Assembly: GCA_017619445.1 (NCBI GenBank)
Contig: JAFZSI010000072.1
Coordinates: 1 to 64,000, forward strand
From: Prevotella sp.
Lineage (GTDB): Bacteria; Bacteroidota; Bacteroidia; Bacteroidales; Bacteroidaceae
Length of the DNA: 64,000 nt
Direction: 5' to 3'
Below, one piece after another: positions 16,605 to 25,525 of this stretch (its first letter is position 1; every line of letters starts with the position of its first letter). The notes below the pieces were generated by a model. The model ran no database searches. It had not been told where the DNA came from and saw only the letters and a list, made by a program, of their open reading frames with translations. The position numbers were made by a program, and so were the translations under genes.

Positions 16605-18977
16605 ATGAAAAGAGTTTTAGCATTAGTATGTCTGGTTGCTGCTGTGGTGGCCGGCAACGCACAAGAAAAGTTGTATGCTGATGAGTTCGACCTCACAGAC
16701 GTATTCCTGTTGGACGGTCCGCTGAAGAAAGCGCGCGACCTGAACATCAAGACCTTGTTGCAATACGACTGCGACCGATTGCTGGCTCCCTACCGCAAGG
16801 AGGCAGGGCTGGAGCCGAAAGCCAAAACATATCCTAATTGGGACGGACTGGACGGTCATGTGGGCGGTCACTATCTGACCGCAATGGCCATCAATGCAGC
16901 CTCGGGCAATGCCGAGTGCCGCAAACGCATGGAATATATGATTGGTGAACTGCAGCTCTGTGCAGATGCCAACACCAGGAACCATCCCGAATGGGGCAAG
17001 GGTTATGTGGGCGGTATGCCCAACAGCGAACGCATCTGGAGCACGTTTAAGAAGGGCGACTTCAGGGTGTATTTCGGCTCATGGGCACCGTTCTATAATC
17101 TTCACAAGATGTACGCAGGACTGCGCGACGCGTGGCTCTACTGCAATAACGACCAGGCCAAGCAACTGTTTCTCGGCTTCTGCGACTGGGCCATCGACCT
17201 GACGGCAGGGCTTACGGATGAGCAGATGGAGCAGATGCTGGGCAATGAGCACGGCGGCATGAACGAGGTGCTGGTGGATGCATATGCCATTACCAAAGAG
17301 AAAAAGTACCTTGACGTGGCCAAACGTTTCTCACATCGCAGGCTACTCATTCCGATGTCACAACGCGTGGACAATCTTGACAATATGCACGCCAACACAC
17401 AGGTGCCCAAGGTGGTGGGCTTTGAGCGCATAGCGGAACTATCGGGCGACGAGAGTTTTCACAATGCCGCCGACTTTTTCTGGGATGTGGTGACAGGTGA
17501 GCGTTCATTAGCCTTCGGTGGCAATTCGCGCCGTGAGCACTTCCCCAGTAAGGAGGCTTGCACCGACTTCATCAATGACATCGACGGTCCGGAGAGCTGC
17601 AACACCAACAACATGCTGAAACTGACGGAGGACATGCACCGCCGCAATCCAGAGGCTCGCTATGCCGACTACTACGAGCTGGCAACATTCAACCACATCC
17701 TCTCGTCGCAGCATCCAGAGCACGGCGGCTATGTATATTTCACGCCAGCCCGTCCGCGCCACTACCGCAACTACTCTGCCCCCAACGAGGCCATGTGGTG
17801 CTGCGTGGGAACGGGTATGGAGAACCACGGCAAGTATGGCCAGTTCATCTATACGCATGTGGGTGATGCGCTTTATGTGAACCTCTTTGTTAGTTCCGAA
17901 CTGAACTGGCGCGAGAAAGGTATCACCCTGCGCCAGGAAACTACGTTCCCATACGGTGAGACGAGCCGCATCACCATTTCCAACGGCAAGGGAGAGTTCC
18001 CGCTATTGGTGCGCTATCCGGGTTGGGTGAAGCCTGGCCAGTTCTCTGTGAAGGTGAATGGACAGACGGTCAAAATCTACAGCGGCCCTTCATCGTATGT
18101 TGCCATCGACCGTAAATGGAAAAAAGGCGATGTCGTTGATATCACCTTCCCCATGCACAACAGCGTGAAATACCTGCCCAATGTGCCTCAATATATTGCC
18201 CTGATGCACGGTCCCATTCTGCTCGGCATGAAGACTGGCACCGAAGACTTGGCTCATCTCGTGGCCGACGACAGTCGCTTCGGACAGTATGCCAGCGGAA
18301 AGAAACTGCCCATCAACGAGGCACCTATTCTCATCAACAATAATATTGAGGACATTGCCAATCAGTTGACACCTGTAGAAGGCAAACCTTTGCACTTCGC
18401 CCTCAGCACGAAGATGGAAAACGAAATACGCAACGAGTTGCAGCCTTTCTTTGAGATTCACGACAGCCGCTACATGATATACTGGCTTGCCCTCTCTGAG
18501 GACAGCTACAAGGGCTATCTCGACGACCTTGCCAAAAAGGAGCAGGAGCGTCAGGAACTGGAGGCCCGTACCATAGACAAGGTGCAACCCGGTGAGCAGC
18601 AGCCCGAGACTGACCACAAGATGGAGACCGACCGCTCGAACATTGGCAACACCAATGATGTGTTCTGGCGCGATGCACGTGACGGTCACTACTTCAGCTA
18701 CCTGATGCAGACTGCAGGACGCACAGACCTACAGCTGCGGCTGAAGTTCTGGGGTGTGGGCGAGTGGAAAACCCACGAGTTTGACATCTTCATCGACGAC
18801 CAGCTGCTTACCTCTGTCAACAATACCGGTAAATATCGCATCTCGCAGTTCAAGTACGAAACGTTCGATATTCCTGCAGAGCTACTGAAAGGCAAATCAC
18901 AGGTGCGCGTGAAGTTTGTCGCCAAACCCCACAAGCAGATAGGCGAGATTTATGGTGTCAGACTTATCAAAAACTAA
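16605..18977 (+). CDS. GH127/GH146-type beta-L-arabinofuranosidase, secreted
   Basis: A 790-residue glycoside hydrolase with a signal peptide (MKRVLALVCLVAAVVAGNAQ). The zinc-thiolate active site of GH127/GH146 is visible as E330-S-C332 and the pair C399-C400 in MWCCVGTGMENH; one cysteine of that pair is the nucleophile in studied members. An alpha/alpha barrel occupies roughly residues 30-440, beta-sandwich domains follow, and a C-terminal domain (about 665-790) ends RLIKN. It should release beta-L-arabinofuranose from plant or arabinogalactan glycans; GH127 and GH146 cannot be separated here. The ATG at 16605 is chosen because it begins the signal peptide. The GH115 gene follows after only 3 bp, so they form an operon. 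No SusC/SusD pair is present. Confidence 0.88.
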   Translation: MKRVLALVCLVAAVVAGNAQEKLYADEFDLTDVFLLDGPLKKARDLNIKTLLQYDCDRLLAPYRKEAGLEPKAKTYPNWDGLDGHVGGHYLTAMAINAASGNAECRKRMEYMIGELQLCADANTRNHPEWGKGYVGGMPNSERIWSTFKKGDFRVYFGSWAPFYNLHKMYAGLRDAWLYCNNDQAKQLFLGFCDWAIDLTAGLTDEQMEQMLGNEHGGMNEVLVDAYAITKEKKYLDVAKRFSHRRLLIPMSQRVDNLDNMHANTQVPKVVGFERIAELSGDESFHNAADFFWDVVTGERSLAFGGNSRREHFPSKEACTDFINDIDGPESCNTNNMLKLTEDMHRRNPEARYADYYELATFNHILSSQHPEHGGYVYFTPARPRHYRNYSAPNEAMWCCVGTGMENHGKYGQFIYTHVGDALYVNLFVSSELNWREKGITLRQETTFPYGETSRITISNGKGEFPLLVRYPGWVKPGQFSVKVNGQTVKIYSGPSSYVAIDRKWKKGDVVDITFPMHNSVKYLPNVPQYIALMHGPILLGMKTGTEDLAHLVADDSRFGQYASGKKLPINEAPILINNNIEDIANQLTPVEGKPLHFALSTKMENEIRNELQPFFEIHDSRYMIYWLALSEDSYKGYLDDLAKKEQERQELEARTIDKVQPGEQQPETDHKMETDRSNIGNTNDVFWRDARDGHYFSYLMQTAGRTDLQLRLKFWGVGEWKTHEFDIFIDDQLLTSVNNTGKYRISQFKYETFDIPAELLKGKSQVRVKFVAKPHKQIGEIYGVRLIKN

Positions 18978-18980
18978 GAA

Positions 18981-21521
18981 ATGAAAAGATTCATGATTTC
19001 GATTATGCTCTGTACCACGATGATGGTAGCAGCACAGAGCCAGCCGTTCTGCATTGCCAAGAATGGCAAGACGGCCACCATAGTGGTTGATATTGATGAC
19101 TGGAAAGGTGTCATCCGTGCCGCGCGCGATTTGAGTGACGACGTCAGGAAGGTGACGGGTGTTTCTGCACAGGTAAATTTGCAATCAGCCCAATCAACTG
19201 GCTTGCTGCCACATGAGCGCAAGAATCTGAAAGCATCCATTCTCGTGGGCACCATCGGCAAAAGTCGTCTTATTGACCAACTCATCAAACAAAGAAAGAT
19301 AGATGTCAGCAAGGTGAGGAGTCAATGGGAGTCGTTCGTTATCGATGTCGTTGACGGTAATCTCGTGGTTGCCGGCAGCGATAAACGTGGCACCATCTAC
19401 GGCATCTATGAGATTAGTCAGCGCATCGGCGTGTCGCCCTGGTACTGGTTCTGTGACGTTCCCGTGAAGCATCAGGACGAGGTGTATTGGACTGCAGGAA
19501 GGTTTGTGCAATCTTCGCCGAAGGTGAAATATCGCGGCATCTTTATCAACGATGAGTGGCCTTCGTTTGGCGGCTGGTGTACGAATCAGTTTGGTGGGGT
19601 GAACTCGAAAGCCTACGCGCATATCTTCGAACTACTTTTGCGTCTGAAGGCCAACTACTTTTGGCCGGCCATGTGGGCAACAGATTTCAACGAGGATGAT
19701 CCTGAGAGTCCGCGACTGGCCGACGAGATGGGCATAGTGATGGGCACCTCGCACCACGAGCCGATGATGCGCTCACATCAGGAATATCTGCGGCGCAAAG
19801 AACAGGTTGGCCCCTGGGACTACGCTACGAACAAAGAGCGTGTGGACAAGTTCTTCCGCGAGGGAATGGAGCGCAACAAGGACTACGACAACCTGGTGAC
19901 CATCGGTATGCGCGGCGACGGTGATGTGGCGATGGGCAAAGGTGACGATACAGAGAACATCAAGACACTGGGCAGAGTGATTGAAGGCCAGCGGCAGATT
20001 ATCAAGGACATCTACGGCCGCCCCGATGCCGTTCCCCAGCTGTGGGCCATCTTTACGGAGGTGCAGCGCTACTATGATGCAGGCTTCACCGTGCCCGATG
20101 ATGTGACATTGCTTTTCTGTGACAACAATTGGGGCTACATCCGGCGTATGGGTCGCGACTTCGAGCGCAAGCGCAAGGGTGGACTGGGGCTCTATTATCA
20201 TATCGACATGAATGGCGGTCCCTGGAACGACCGTTGGGTGAACACAACCACCATTCCCAAACTGCGCGAGCAGCTGAACCTGGCCTACCAGAGTGGTATC
20301 GACCGCATTTGGATTATCAACGTGGGCGACCTAAAGCCCAAGGAGGTGCCCATCGACTTCATCATGCATTATGCCTGGAATCCGGAGGGCGTAAAGGCAG
20401 GCGACGAACAGACTTGGCTGGAAAACTTTGCAAAGGGTGTGTTTGGCGAAGCCGTTGCCGAAGAGGTTGCCAGCATTATTGCTGAGTATTCGAAACTGAA
20501 TCTCCTGCGCAAGCCAGAGGTGCAGGTGCCGGGTCTGTTCAACTACGAGGAAATGCTCCATCTGAACAACCGGTGGCAGTCGGTCGTTGTGCGCTGCGAA
20601 GCCTTGAAGGAACAGATTCCAGCCGAAGCACAAGACGCTTTCTATCAGCTGGTGTACTATCCTGCTGTGGCCAGCGCAGGTGTGGCGATGATGTACAACG
20701 CAGCCACTTTGGGCGACAGCCTCACCGTCTGCGACCTCATGGCGAAGGACCAACGGCTGACCGAGTATTACAACAAGAATCTTGCCGGCGGGAAATGGGA
20801 CGGAATAATGCGCGACAATCACATCGGCTATACGCAATGGAGCATCCCTGAGACGAACCGCCATCCGATGAGTATCGGCATCAGGGTTGACCACGACCTG
20901 AGTGCATCGAAGAATACCAACGAGTACTCCATTGCTGCCAATGATTATTCTCGTAAGACCGACGGAAAGAATGCCTCGTGGATATTCCTGCCCGGCCTGG
21001 GACGTGGTGAGGGTTGTATGGGCAGCAGCAATGTGCTTGCTCAGAATAGCGGTGCCAAGCTCGAATACGACCTATCACGCATCACCCATCACCTATCACC
21101 CAACACCTCTGACCCATCAGCTCTGACCTTCGCCATCGGTATCCTTCCCACACAGGATGTCTATCCAGCCCGTGGACTGCGTATAGGCGTTCAGATTGAC
21201 AACCAGCCGGTACAGGTGGTTGATGCCCGTCAGGGCCTGCACGACGAGTTCCATGAGTACACCCCGCAGAATCTTGCACAGTCGAAAGTGCTGAAACCGC
21301 TGCCGCCGCATAACAATCTCCTGCTGAGCGGCTGGTGGAACGGCAGGCGGCTACCCCGTCGCACAGAGGTGTTTGACAATATGCGCTGGTTGGAAGTGTC
21401 TCTGCAAAACGTCAATCCTGGTCGCCATACGCTCAAATTAATAATGATTGACCCGGAGATTGTAGTAGAGAGAATCGTAGTGAATCCTGACAACAACCAT
21501 TATAGTTATTTCGGAAGATGA
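18981..21521 (+). CDS. GH115 xylan alpha-1,2-glucuronidase, secreted
   Basis: An 846-residue enzyme with a signal peptide (first ~20 residues). It has the GH115 hallmarks: the N-terminal domain ending SDKRGTIYGIYEIS with GVSPWYWF, the barrel start YRGIFINDEWP (about 180), the segment LKANYFWPAMW, and GTSHHEPMMR. GH115 removes (4-O-methyl)-glucuronic acid from xylan. Length is normal for the family. Around residues 695-715 there is a Thr/His/Pro-rich insert (THHLSPNTSDPS) encoded by repeated ATCACCC units resembling the intergenic repeats at 23.1 kb. The gene is 3 bp behind the arabinofuranosidase. The product glucuronate feeds the pathway that includes uxuA and uxuB about 10 kb away. Confidence 0.9.
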   Translation: MKRFMISIMLCTTMMVAAQSQPFCIAKNGKTATIVVDIDDWKGVIRAARDLSDDVRKVTGVSAQVNLQSAQSTGLLPHERKNLKASILVGTIGKSRLIDQLIKQRKIDVSKVRSQWESFVIDVVDGNLVVAGSDKRGTIYGIYEISQRIGVSPWYWFCDVPVKHQDEVYWTAGRFVQSSPKVKYRGIFINDEWPSFGGWCTNQFGGVNSKAYAHIFELLLRLKANYFWPAMWATDFNEDDPESPRLADEMGIVMGTSHHEPMMRSHQEYLRRKEQVGPWDYATNKERVDKFFREGMERNKDYDNLVTIGMRGDGDVAMGKGDDTENIKTLGRVIEGQRQIIKDIYGRPDAVPQLWAIFTEVQRYYDAGFTVPDDVTLLFCDNNWGYIRRMGRDFERKRKGGLGLYYHIDMNGGPWNDRWVNTTTIPKLREQLNLAYQSGIDRIWIINVGDLKPKEVPIDFIMHYAWNPEGVKAGDEQTWLENFAKGVFGEAVAEEVASIIAEYSKLNLLRKPEVQVPGLFNYEEMLHLNNRWQSVVVRCEALKEQIPAEAQDAFYQLVYYPAVASAGVAMMYNAATLGDSLTVCDLMAKDQRLTEYYNKNLAGGKWDGIMRDNHIGYTQWSIPETNRHPMSIGIRVDHDLSASKNTNEYSIAANDYSRKTDGKNASWIFLPGLGRGEGCMGSSNVLAQNSGAKLEYDLSRITHHLSPNTSDPSALTFAIGILPTQDVYPARGLRIGVQIDNQPVQVVDARQGLHDEFHEYTPQNLAQSKVLKPLPPHNNLLLSGWWNGRRLPRRTEVFDNMRWLEVSLQNVNPGRHTLKLIMIDPEIVVERIVVNPDNNHYSYFGR

Positions 21522-21534
21522 AATGTTTTGTTGA

Positions 21535-21654
21535 AGTGAACCGCCCAGCCATTGGTATGCCTACGATCACCGCAACTCAATGGGCTCGTATGTCACCTAT
21601 ATCGAAGTCTCGAAGGAGATGTTTTCCAACGAAGACCAGGATATGTGGTTTTTA
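21535..21654 (+). pseudogene. possible gene fragment after GH115
   Basis: In a frame closed by TGA at 21532-21534, codons from 21535 read SEPPSHWYAYDHRNSMGSYV and on through an IEVSKEMF segment, which has the look of the end of a carbohydrate-active or similar enzyme rather than random DNA. It then runs into the antisense end of the nitroreductase gene. There is no start codon. I cannot name a family. Confidence 0.3.
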
Positions 21655-22263
21655 TTACTTGATATACTTTACCTTAGATGCGTCGCGGGGCTTGGCATCG
21701 GGCTTCTCGTCGGGATAGCCAATGGCGATGATGTAGTTTAGCTTGTAGTCATCGGGTATGTCGAGGCGTTCGAGGAAAAACTTGCACTTCTCATTAGACA
21801 ACAGGAAGCGGACTGGACCGCCCAGGCAGCAGGTGCCAAGACCTAAAGACTGTGCCGCCAGCATCATGTTTTCGCCAAGCAGACCTGCATCCAGTTCGCC
21901 GCCACCATTGGCAGGGGTACAGACACAGATGAGATTCGGCGCGTTGCGGAACATATTCTTGAAGTCCTTGTCGCGCTTCACCTGCTCAGCGTTTTCCTGT
22001 TTGTAAATCTCCGTCACGTCTGCTATCAGTTGCTGGTCTTCCACCACTCGGACAATCCATGGCTGACGGTTCATGCCGCTTGGCGCATTGATACCCGCAC
22101 GGACCACCACCACCAGCTTCTCGTGCTCCACAGGCTTGTCAAGGTACTTGCGGACGGAGCGTCGTGCCATGATGGTGTTTATTACTTCGTTGTCATACTC
22201 ACTTTGTGCAGAAAGTGTCAGCACACTTACCATTGCCATTAGGCATAAAATCAGTTTTTTCAT
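21655..22263 (-). CDS. nitroreductase family protein with signal peptide
   Basis: A 202-residue FMN-type nitroreductase fold protein: ARRSVRKYLDKPVE at the start of the fold (about 33-46), the APSGMNRQPW motif (about 60-70) that contacts FMN, and GLGTCCLGG plus AIGYPDEKP at the C-terminal half. Unusually it begins with a clear signal peptide (MKKLILCLMAMVSVLTLSAQ), so the mature enzyme should be outside the cytoplasm. Substrate unknown. It is transcribed toward the GH115 gene and its neighbour upstream is the SpoU methyltransferase on the same strand, 28 bp away. Confidence 0.85.
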   Translation of the reverse strand: MKKLILCLMAMVSVLTLSAQSEYDNEVINTIMARRSVRKYLDKPVEHEKLVVVVRAGINAPSGMNRQPWIVRVVEDQQLIADVTEIYKQENAEQVKRDKDFKNMFRNAPNLICVCTPANGGGELDAGLLGENMMLAAQSLGLGTCCLGGPVRFLLSNEKCKFFLERLDIPDDYKLNYIIAIGYPDEKPDAKPRDASKVKYIK

Positions 22264-22291
22264 ATTCGTATAGTTTTTGTGGGTTGCTTAT

Positions 22292-23125
22292 TCAAAATCT
22301 TCGTCTGAACTCAGCGCAGGTGATGGCGGTGGCTATGGCAACATTGAGGCTGTCGGGACCTCCTGAGGTGAGGGACGTGCCAGGTATGGAGTAATGAGGG
22401 ATGAGTAACCGCCGGTTGATGCGTTGGGCTACGGGTGCGCTGATGCCGTTGCCTTCGTTGCCCATGACAATGATGCCGCTGGGGGAGAGCTTCTCGCGAA
22501 AGATGTCATTGCCGTCGAGGAAGGTTCCATAGACGGGGATGGAGTCGGGTAGCGCGTCGAGAATGTCGGGCAGATTGGAATAGTATAAATGAACGCGCGC
22601 GAGACTTCCCATGGTAGCCTGCACTACTTTTGGGTTGTAGGCATCAGCGGTATCGGTGCTACATAGGATGGTCTTGATGCCAAACCAGTCGGCGATGCGT
22701 ATAATGGTTCCCAGGTTGCCTGGGTCTTGTATGCCGTCGAGGGCAAGCATGAGTGGGCAACTGTTGGAACCCACCCCAGCCCTCCCAAAGGGAGGGTGTT
22801 GGGTGTTGGGTGATTGGTGTTGGGTGATTGGTGTTGGGTGTTGGTCGGGCAGTTCGAACACGGCAAGTACCTGCTGTGGATGTTGCAGGAAACTGATGCG
22901 GCGCAGCTCATCGTCAGTTACAATGTGGAGCTGTGCGTCAGGATGCTGACAATGAACAGAGTGAATTTGGTAGTACTGGTTTGTTGCAACGATGTGGCGT
23001 GGGTTGAAGGTAGCCATGAGTTCGTTTACTACCTTCGGGCCTTCTGCCACAAAGAGCCTTTCGCGCTGCCGTGCTTTCTTTTGCTCAAGTTGTCTTATGG
23101 TTTTCAGTAGGTTCTTGCTAATCAT
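22292..23125 (-). CDS. TrmH/SpoU family RNA methyltransferase with in-frame repeat insert
   Basis: From the ATG at 23125 it has 277 residues. The N-terminal substrate-binding domain begins KNLLKTIRQLEQKKARQRE, and the SPOUT domain shows LALDGIQDPGNLGTIIR, GSLARV, IVMGNEGNGIS and SLNVAIATAI, the three SpoU motifs. It likely 2'-O-methylates rRNA or tRNA. Between the domains (about residues 96-124) lies a Pro/His/Thr/Gln-rich stretch encoded by a GCCCTCCC/GGGAGGG palindrome (22770-22797) plus GGTGTTGGGT repeats. A longer frame to 23269 is only another copy of the same repeat read through, so I reject that start. It is divergent from tamL, an arrangement often seen in Bacteroidetes. Confidence 0.88.
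   Translation of the reverse strand: MISKNLLKTIRQLEQKKARQRERLFVAEGPKVVNELMATFNPRHIVATNQYYQIHSVHCQHPDAQLHIVTDDELRRISFLQHPQQVLAVFELPDQHPTPITQHQSPNTQHPPFGRAGVGSNSCPLMLALDGIQDPGNLGTIIRIADWFGIKTILCSTDTADAYNPKVVQATMGSLARVHLYYSNLPDILDALPDSIPVYGTFLDGNDIFREKLSPSGIIVMGNEGNGISAPVAQRINRRLLIPHYSIPGTSLTSGGPDSLNVAIATAITCAEFRRRF
22770..22850. repeat. GCCCTCCC-AAA-GGGAGGG repeat plus GGTGTTGGGT repeats inside a gene
   Basis: The palindrome copy (22770-22797) with its CCCACCCCA lead and a GTTGGGTGATTGGT array lies inside the SpoU methyltransferase gene without breaking the frame. Confidence 0.85.
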
Positions 23126-23225
23126 GGGTGTTGGGTGTTGGAACCCACCCCAGCCCTCCCCAAGGGAGGGGGTAGTGGTGATGGGTGTTGGGTGTTGGAT
23201 GATGGGTGTTGGGTGATTGTTATTT
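23126..23225. repeat. GCCCTCCC/GGGAGGG repeat in the trmH-tamL promoter gap
   Basis: A second copy (23143-23172) flanked on both sides by GGGTGTTGGGT units. It occupies the gap just upstream of the SpoU gene start and 55 bp from the tamL -7 element. Confidence 0.85.
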
Positions 23226-23255
23226 GAACATTGTTTGAATGTTTCTGGTAATTGA

Positions 23256-23287
23256 TTGCAAAGATACAAAAAAAAACGTTACCTTTG
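23256..23287 (+). promoter_or_regulatory. promoter for tamL
   Basis: TTG (23256-23258) and TACCTTTG (23280-23287), spacer 21 bp. The tamL ATG is 18 bp further on. Confidence 0.65.
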
Positions 23288-23305
23288 CAGTCTGGTAAGG
23301 AAAAG

Positions 23306-25525
23306 ATGAAGAAAAAGCGTTTTGCGTTGTTCTTTTCGTTGCCCGTTATGTTGGCATTGGTGTTGCTTGCTTCGGGTTGTTCCTCCACTAAATTTGTGGA
23401 GGATGGCAGCTATTTGCTTGAGAAGGTGGTGATTAAGTCAGACTCAAAGCAGGTGGACGGTTCGCAGTTGATGCCTTACGTGAGGCAGAACACCAACTCA
23501 AAATGGTTCTCACTGCTGAAAATTCCCTTGGGCACTTATTCGATGGCAGGAAGCGACAGCACAAAGTGGATTAACCGTGCGCTGAAGAAAATCGGTGAGG
23601 AACCGGTAATCTATGACTCGCTGCTGGCTCGCGAAACCTGCGACGACCTGCGCACCGCATTGGCCAACATGGGATATATGAATGCCGACGTGACCGTGAC
23701 AGAAAAGACAAACGGCAAGAAGTTGACAGCCATCTACACGCTGCATCCCGGCAACCCATTCTTTATCAGCGAGGTGAACTACGACATTCAGGACGAGGAC
23801 ATTGCACGTTTGCTTGATAACGACGAGGAGCGCGGACGGAGGCTCAAGAGTGGCAGCATGTTTACTGTGCCCGCCCTCGATGCAGAACGTAAACGACTGA
23901 CGGCACAGCTTTTAGACAGCGGTTACTACCGCTTTAATAAAGATTATATCCGTTATACTGCCGACACCGTGGCAGGGAAGCGCGACGTTGCCTTAACGTT
24001 ACATTTGTTGAAGTATCGCGCAAACAACGACATGCCTGAGACATTGCATCCGCGCTATACAATAGGCAAGCTGACATTCTCCAGCGGCGACTCAGACTCG
24101 CTGATACACCTGCGCGAGAAAGTGCTGCGCGATAATACACTGATAGAGGAGGGCAAGCCTTTCAGTGCCTCTGACCTGCAGAAAACATACAATAATTTCG
24201 GAAGGTTGCAGGCCGTGCGTTACACAAACATACGTTTGGCTGAGGCTACCGACACGCTTCAACTGGATTGTAACGTGCAGATTAGCACCAACAAGCCAAG
24301 CACCGTGAGTTTTCTGCCCGAGGGCACCAACACAGCAGGAAACCTTGGGGCTGCCGCTGCGCTGACCTACGAGAACCGCAACATTTTTCAGGGTTCCGAA
24401 ACGTTCAGCGTACAGTTGCGCGGAGCGTTTGAGGCCATCACAAAACTCGAAGGCTACACCAACCACAACTACAAAGAGTACAGCATAGAAACGAAACTGA
24501 GCTTCCCGCGGTTTGTGGCACCCTTCCTGTCCAGTTCATTGAGGCGCAAGTCGGGAGCAAGCTCCGAATTCTCGCTCGCCTTCGACATGCAAAACAGGCC
24601 CGAGTTCCACCGAAGAGTGTTCTCAGCCGGTTGGCGTTACCGCTGGAGCCTGCAAAACATTACCTACAAACTGGATTTCTTAGACATGAACTATGTGTAT
24701 ATGCCCTGGATTTCACCAACGTTCAAGACCGACTATTTGGACAACGTGAATAGCCGAAATGCCATTCTACGCTACAACTACGAGGATTTGTTTATTGTGA
24801 AGTTTGGCTTTGGTTTCTCCTATACCGACAACAACGACGCGCTGAGAATGAATGTGGAGTCGGCCGGAAATATGCTTAACGCAGCCATGGCCGCCATGCG
24901 AAAGGGCACCAACGAGGACGGACAATACACCCTGTTTAACATTGCCTTCGCACAATACGCCAAGTTTGACTTTGACTATGCCCACTTCTTTGAGTTCGAC
25001 AGAAACAACTCGTTGGCACTCCATGCCGCATTCGGCATAGCCTATCCCTATGGCAATAGCCGAGTGTTGCCCTTTGAGAAACGCTATTTCTCGGGAGGTG
25101 CCAACTCGGTGCGCGGATGGAATGTGCGTTCGTTGGGTCCAGGCAAATTCAAGGGCGACAAGGGTGCCATTGACTTCATCAATCAGACTGGTGACATGAA
25201 ACTCGACATGAATGTGGAATACCGCACCTGGTTGTTCTGGAAATTCAGTGGTGCATTCTTTGTGGATGCGGGTAATATCTGGACACTGCGCAACTACAAG
25301 GAACAGCCTGGCGGACAATTTAAACTCGATGAGTTTTTTAAACAGATTGCTGTTTCTTATGGCATGGGACTCCGACTGAATTTTGGCTATTTCATTCTTC
25401 GTTTCGACATGGGTATGAAAGCGGTGAATCCTGCCTACGAGAATTCACACGAGCATTGGGCATTGCTTCACCCGAAATTCAGTCGCGACTTTGCCTTTCA
25501 CTTCGCGGTAGGCCTTCCATTCTGA
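23306..25525 (+). CDS. tamL: TamL-like lipidated BamA/TamA-family outer membrane protein
   Basis: A 739-residue Omp85-family protein. It begins with a lipoprotein signal whose lipobox is LASG-C25, followed by POTRA-like domains (about 30-330) and a 16-strand-type beta barrel with the Omp85 hallmark region FSGGANSVRGWNVRSLGPG (about 595-615; the V/L-R-G-(Y/W/F) motif). It ends HFAVGLPF with the terminal Phe typical of barrels. TamL is the lipid-anchored TamA of Bacteroidetes and works with TamB; no tamB follows here. The ATG at 23306 is chosen because it begins the signal peptide. The 3' end overlaps the opposite lipoprotein gene by 47 bp. Confidence 0.85.
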   Translation: MKKKRFALFFSLPVMLALVLLASGCSSTKFVEDGSYLLEKVVIKSDSKQVDGSQLMPYVRQNTNSKWFSLLKIPLGTYSMAGSDSTKWINRALKKIGEEPVIYDSLLARETCDDLRTALANMGYMNADVTVTEKTNGKKLTAIYTLHPGNPFFISEVNYDIQDEDIARLLDNDEERGRRLKSGSMFTVPALDAERKRLTAQLLDSGYYRFNKDYIRYTADTVAGKRDVALTLHLLKYRANNDMPETLHPRYTIGKLTFSSGDSDSLIHLREKVLRDNTLIEEGKPFSASDLQKTYNNFGRLQAVRYTNIRLAEATDTLQLDCNVQISTNKPSTVSFLPEGTNTAGNLGAAAALTYENRNIFQGSETFSVQLRGAFEAITKLEGYTNHNYKEYSIETKLSFPRFVAPFLSSSLRRKSGASSEFSLAFDMQNRPEFHRRVFSAGWRYRWSLQNITYKLDFLDMNYVYMPWISPTFKTDYLDNVNSRNAILRYNYEDLFIVKFGFGFSYTDNNDALRMNVESAGNMLNAAMAAMRKGTNEDGQYTLFNIAFAQYAKFDFDYAHFFEFDRNNSLALHAAFGIAYPYGNSRVLPFEKRYFSGGANSVRGWNVRSLGPGKFKGDKGAIDFINQTGDMKLDMNVEYRTWLFWKFSGAFFVDAGNIWTLRNYKEQPGGQFKLDEFFKQIAVSYGMGLRLNFGYFILRFDMGMKAVNPAYENSHEHWALLHPKFSRDFAFHFAVGLPF

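Noticed and set aside
23126-23269. Longer N-terminus of the SpoU methyltransferase
   Set aside because: The extra residues come from repeat DNA (Pro/Thr/His-rich) and contain no domain; the ATG at 23125 starts the normal helix.
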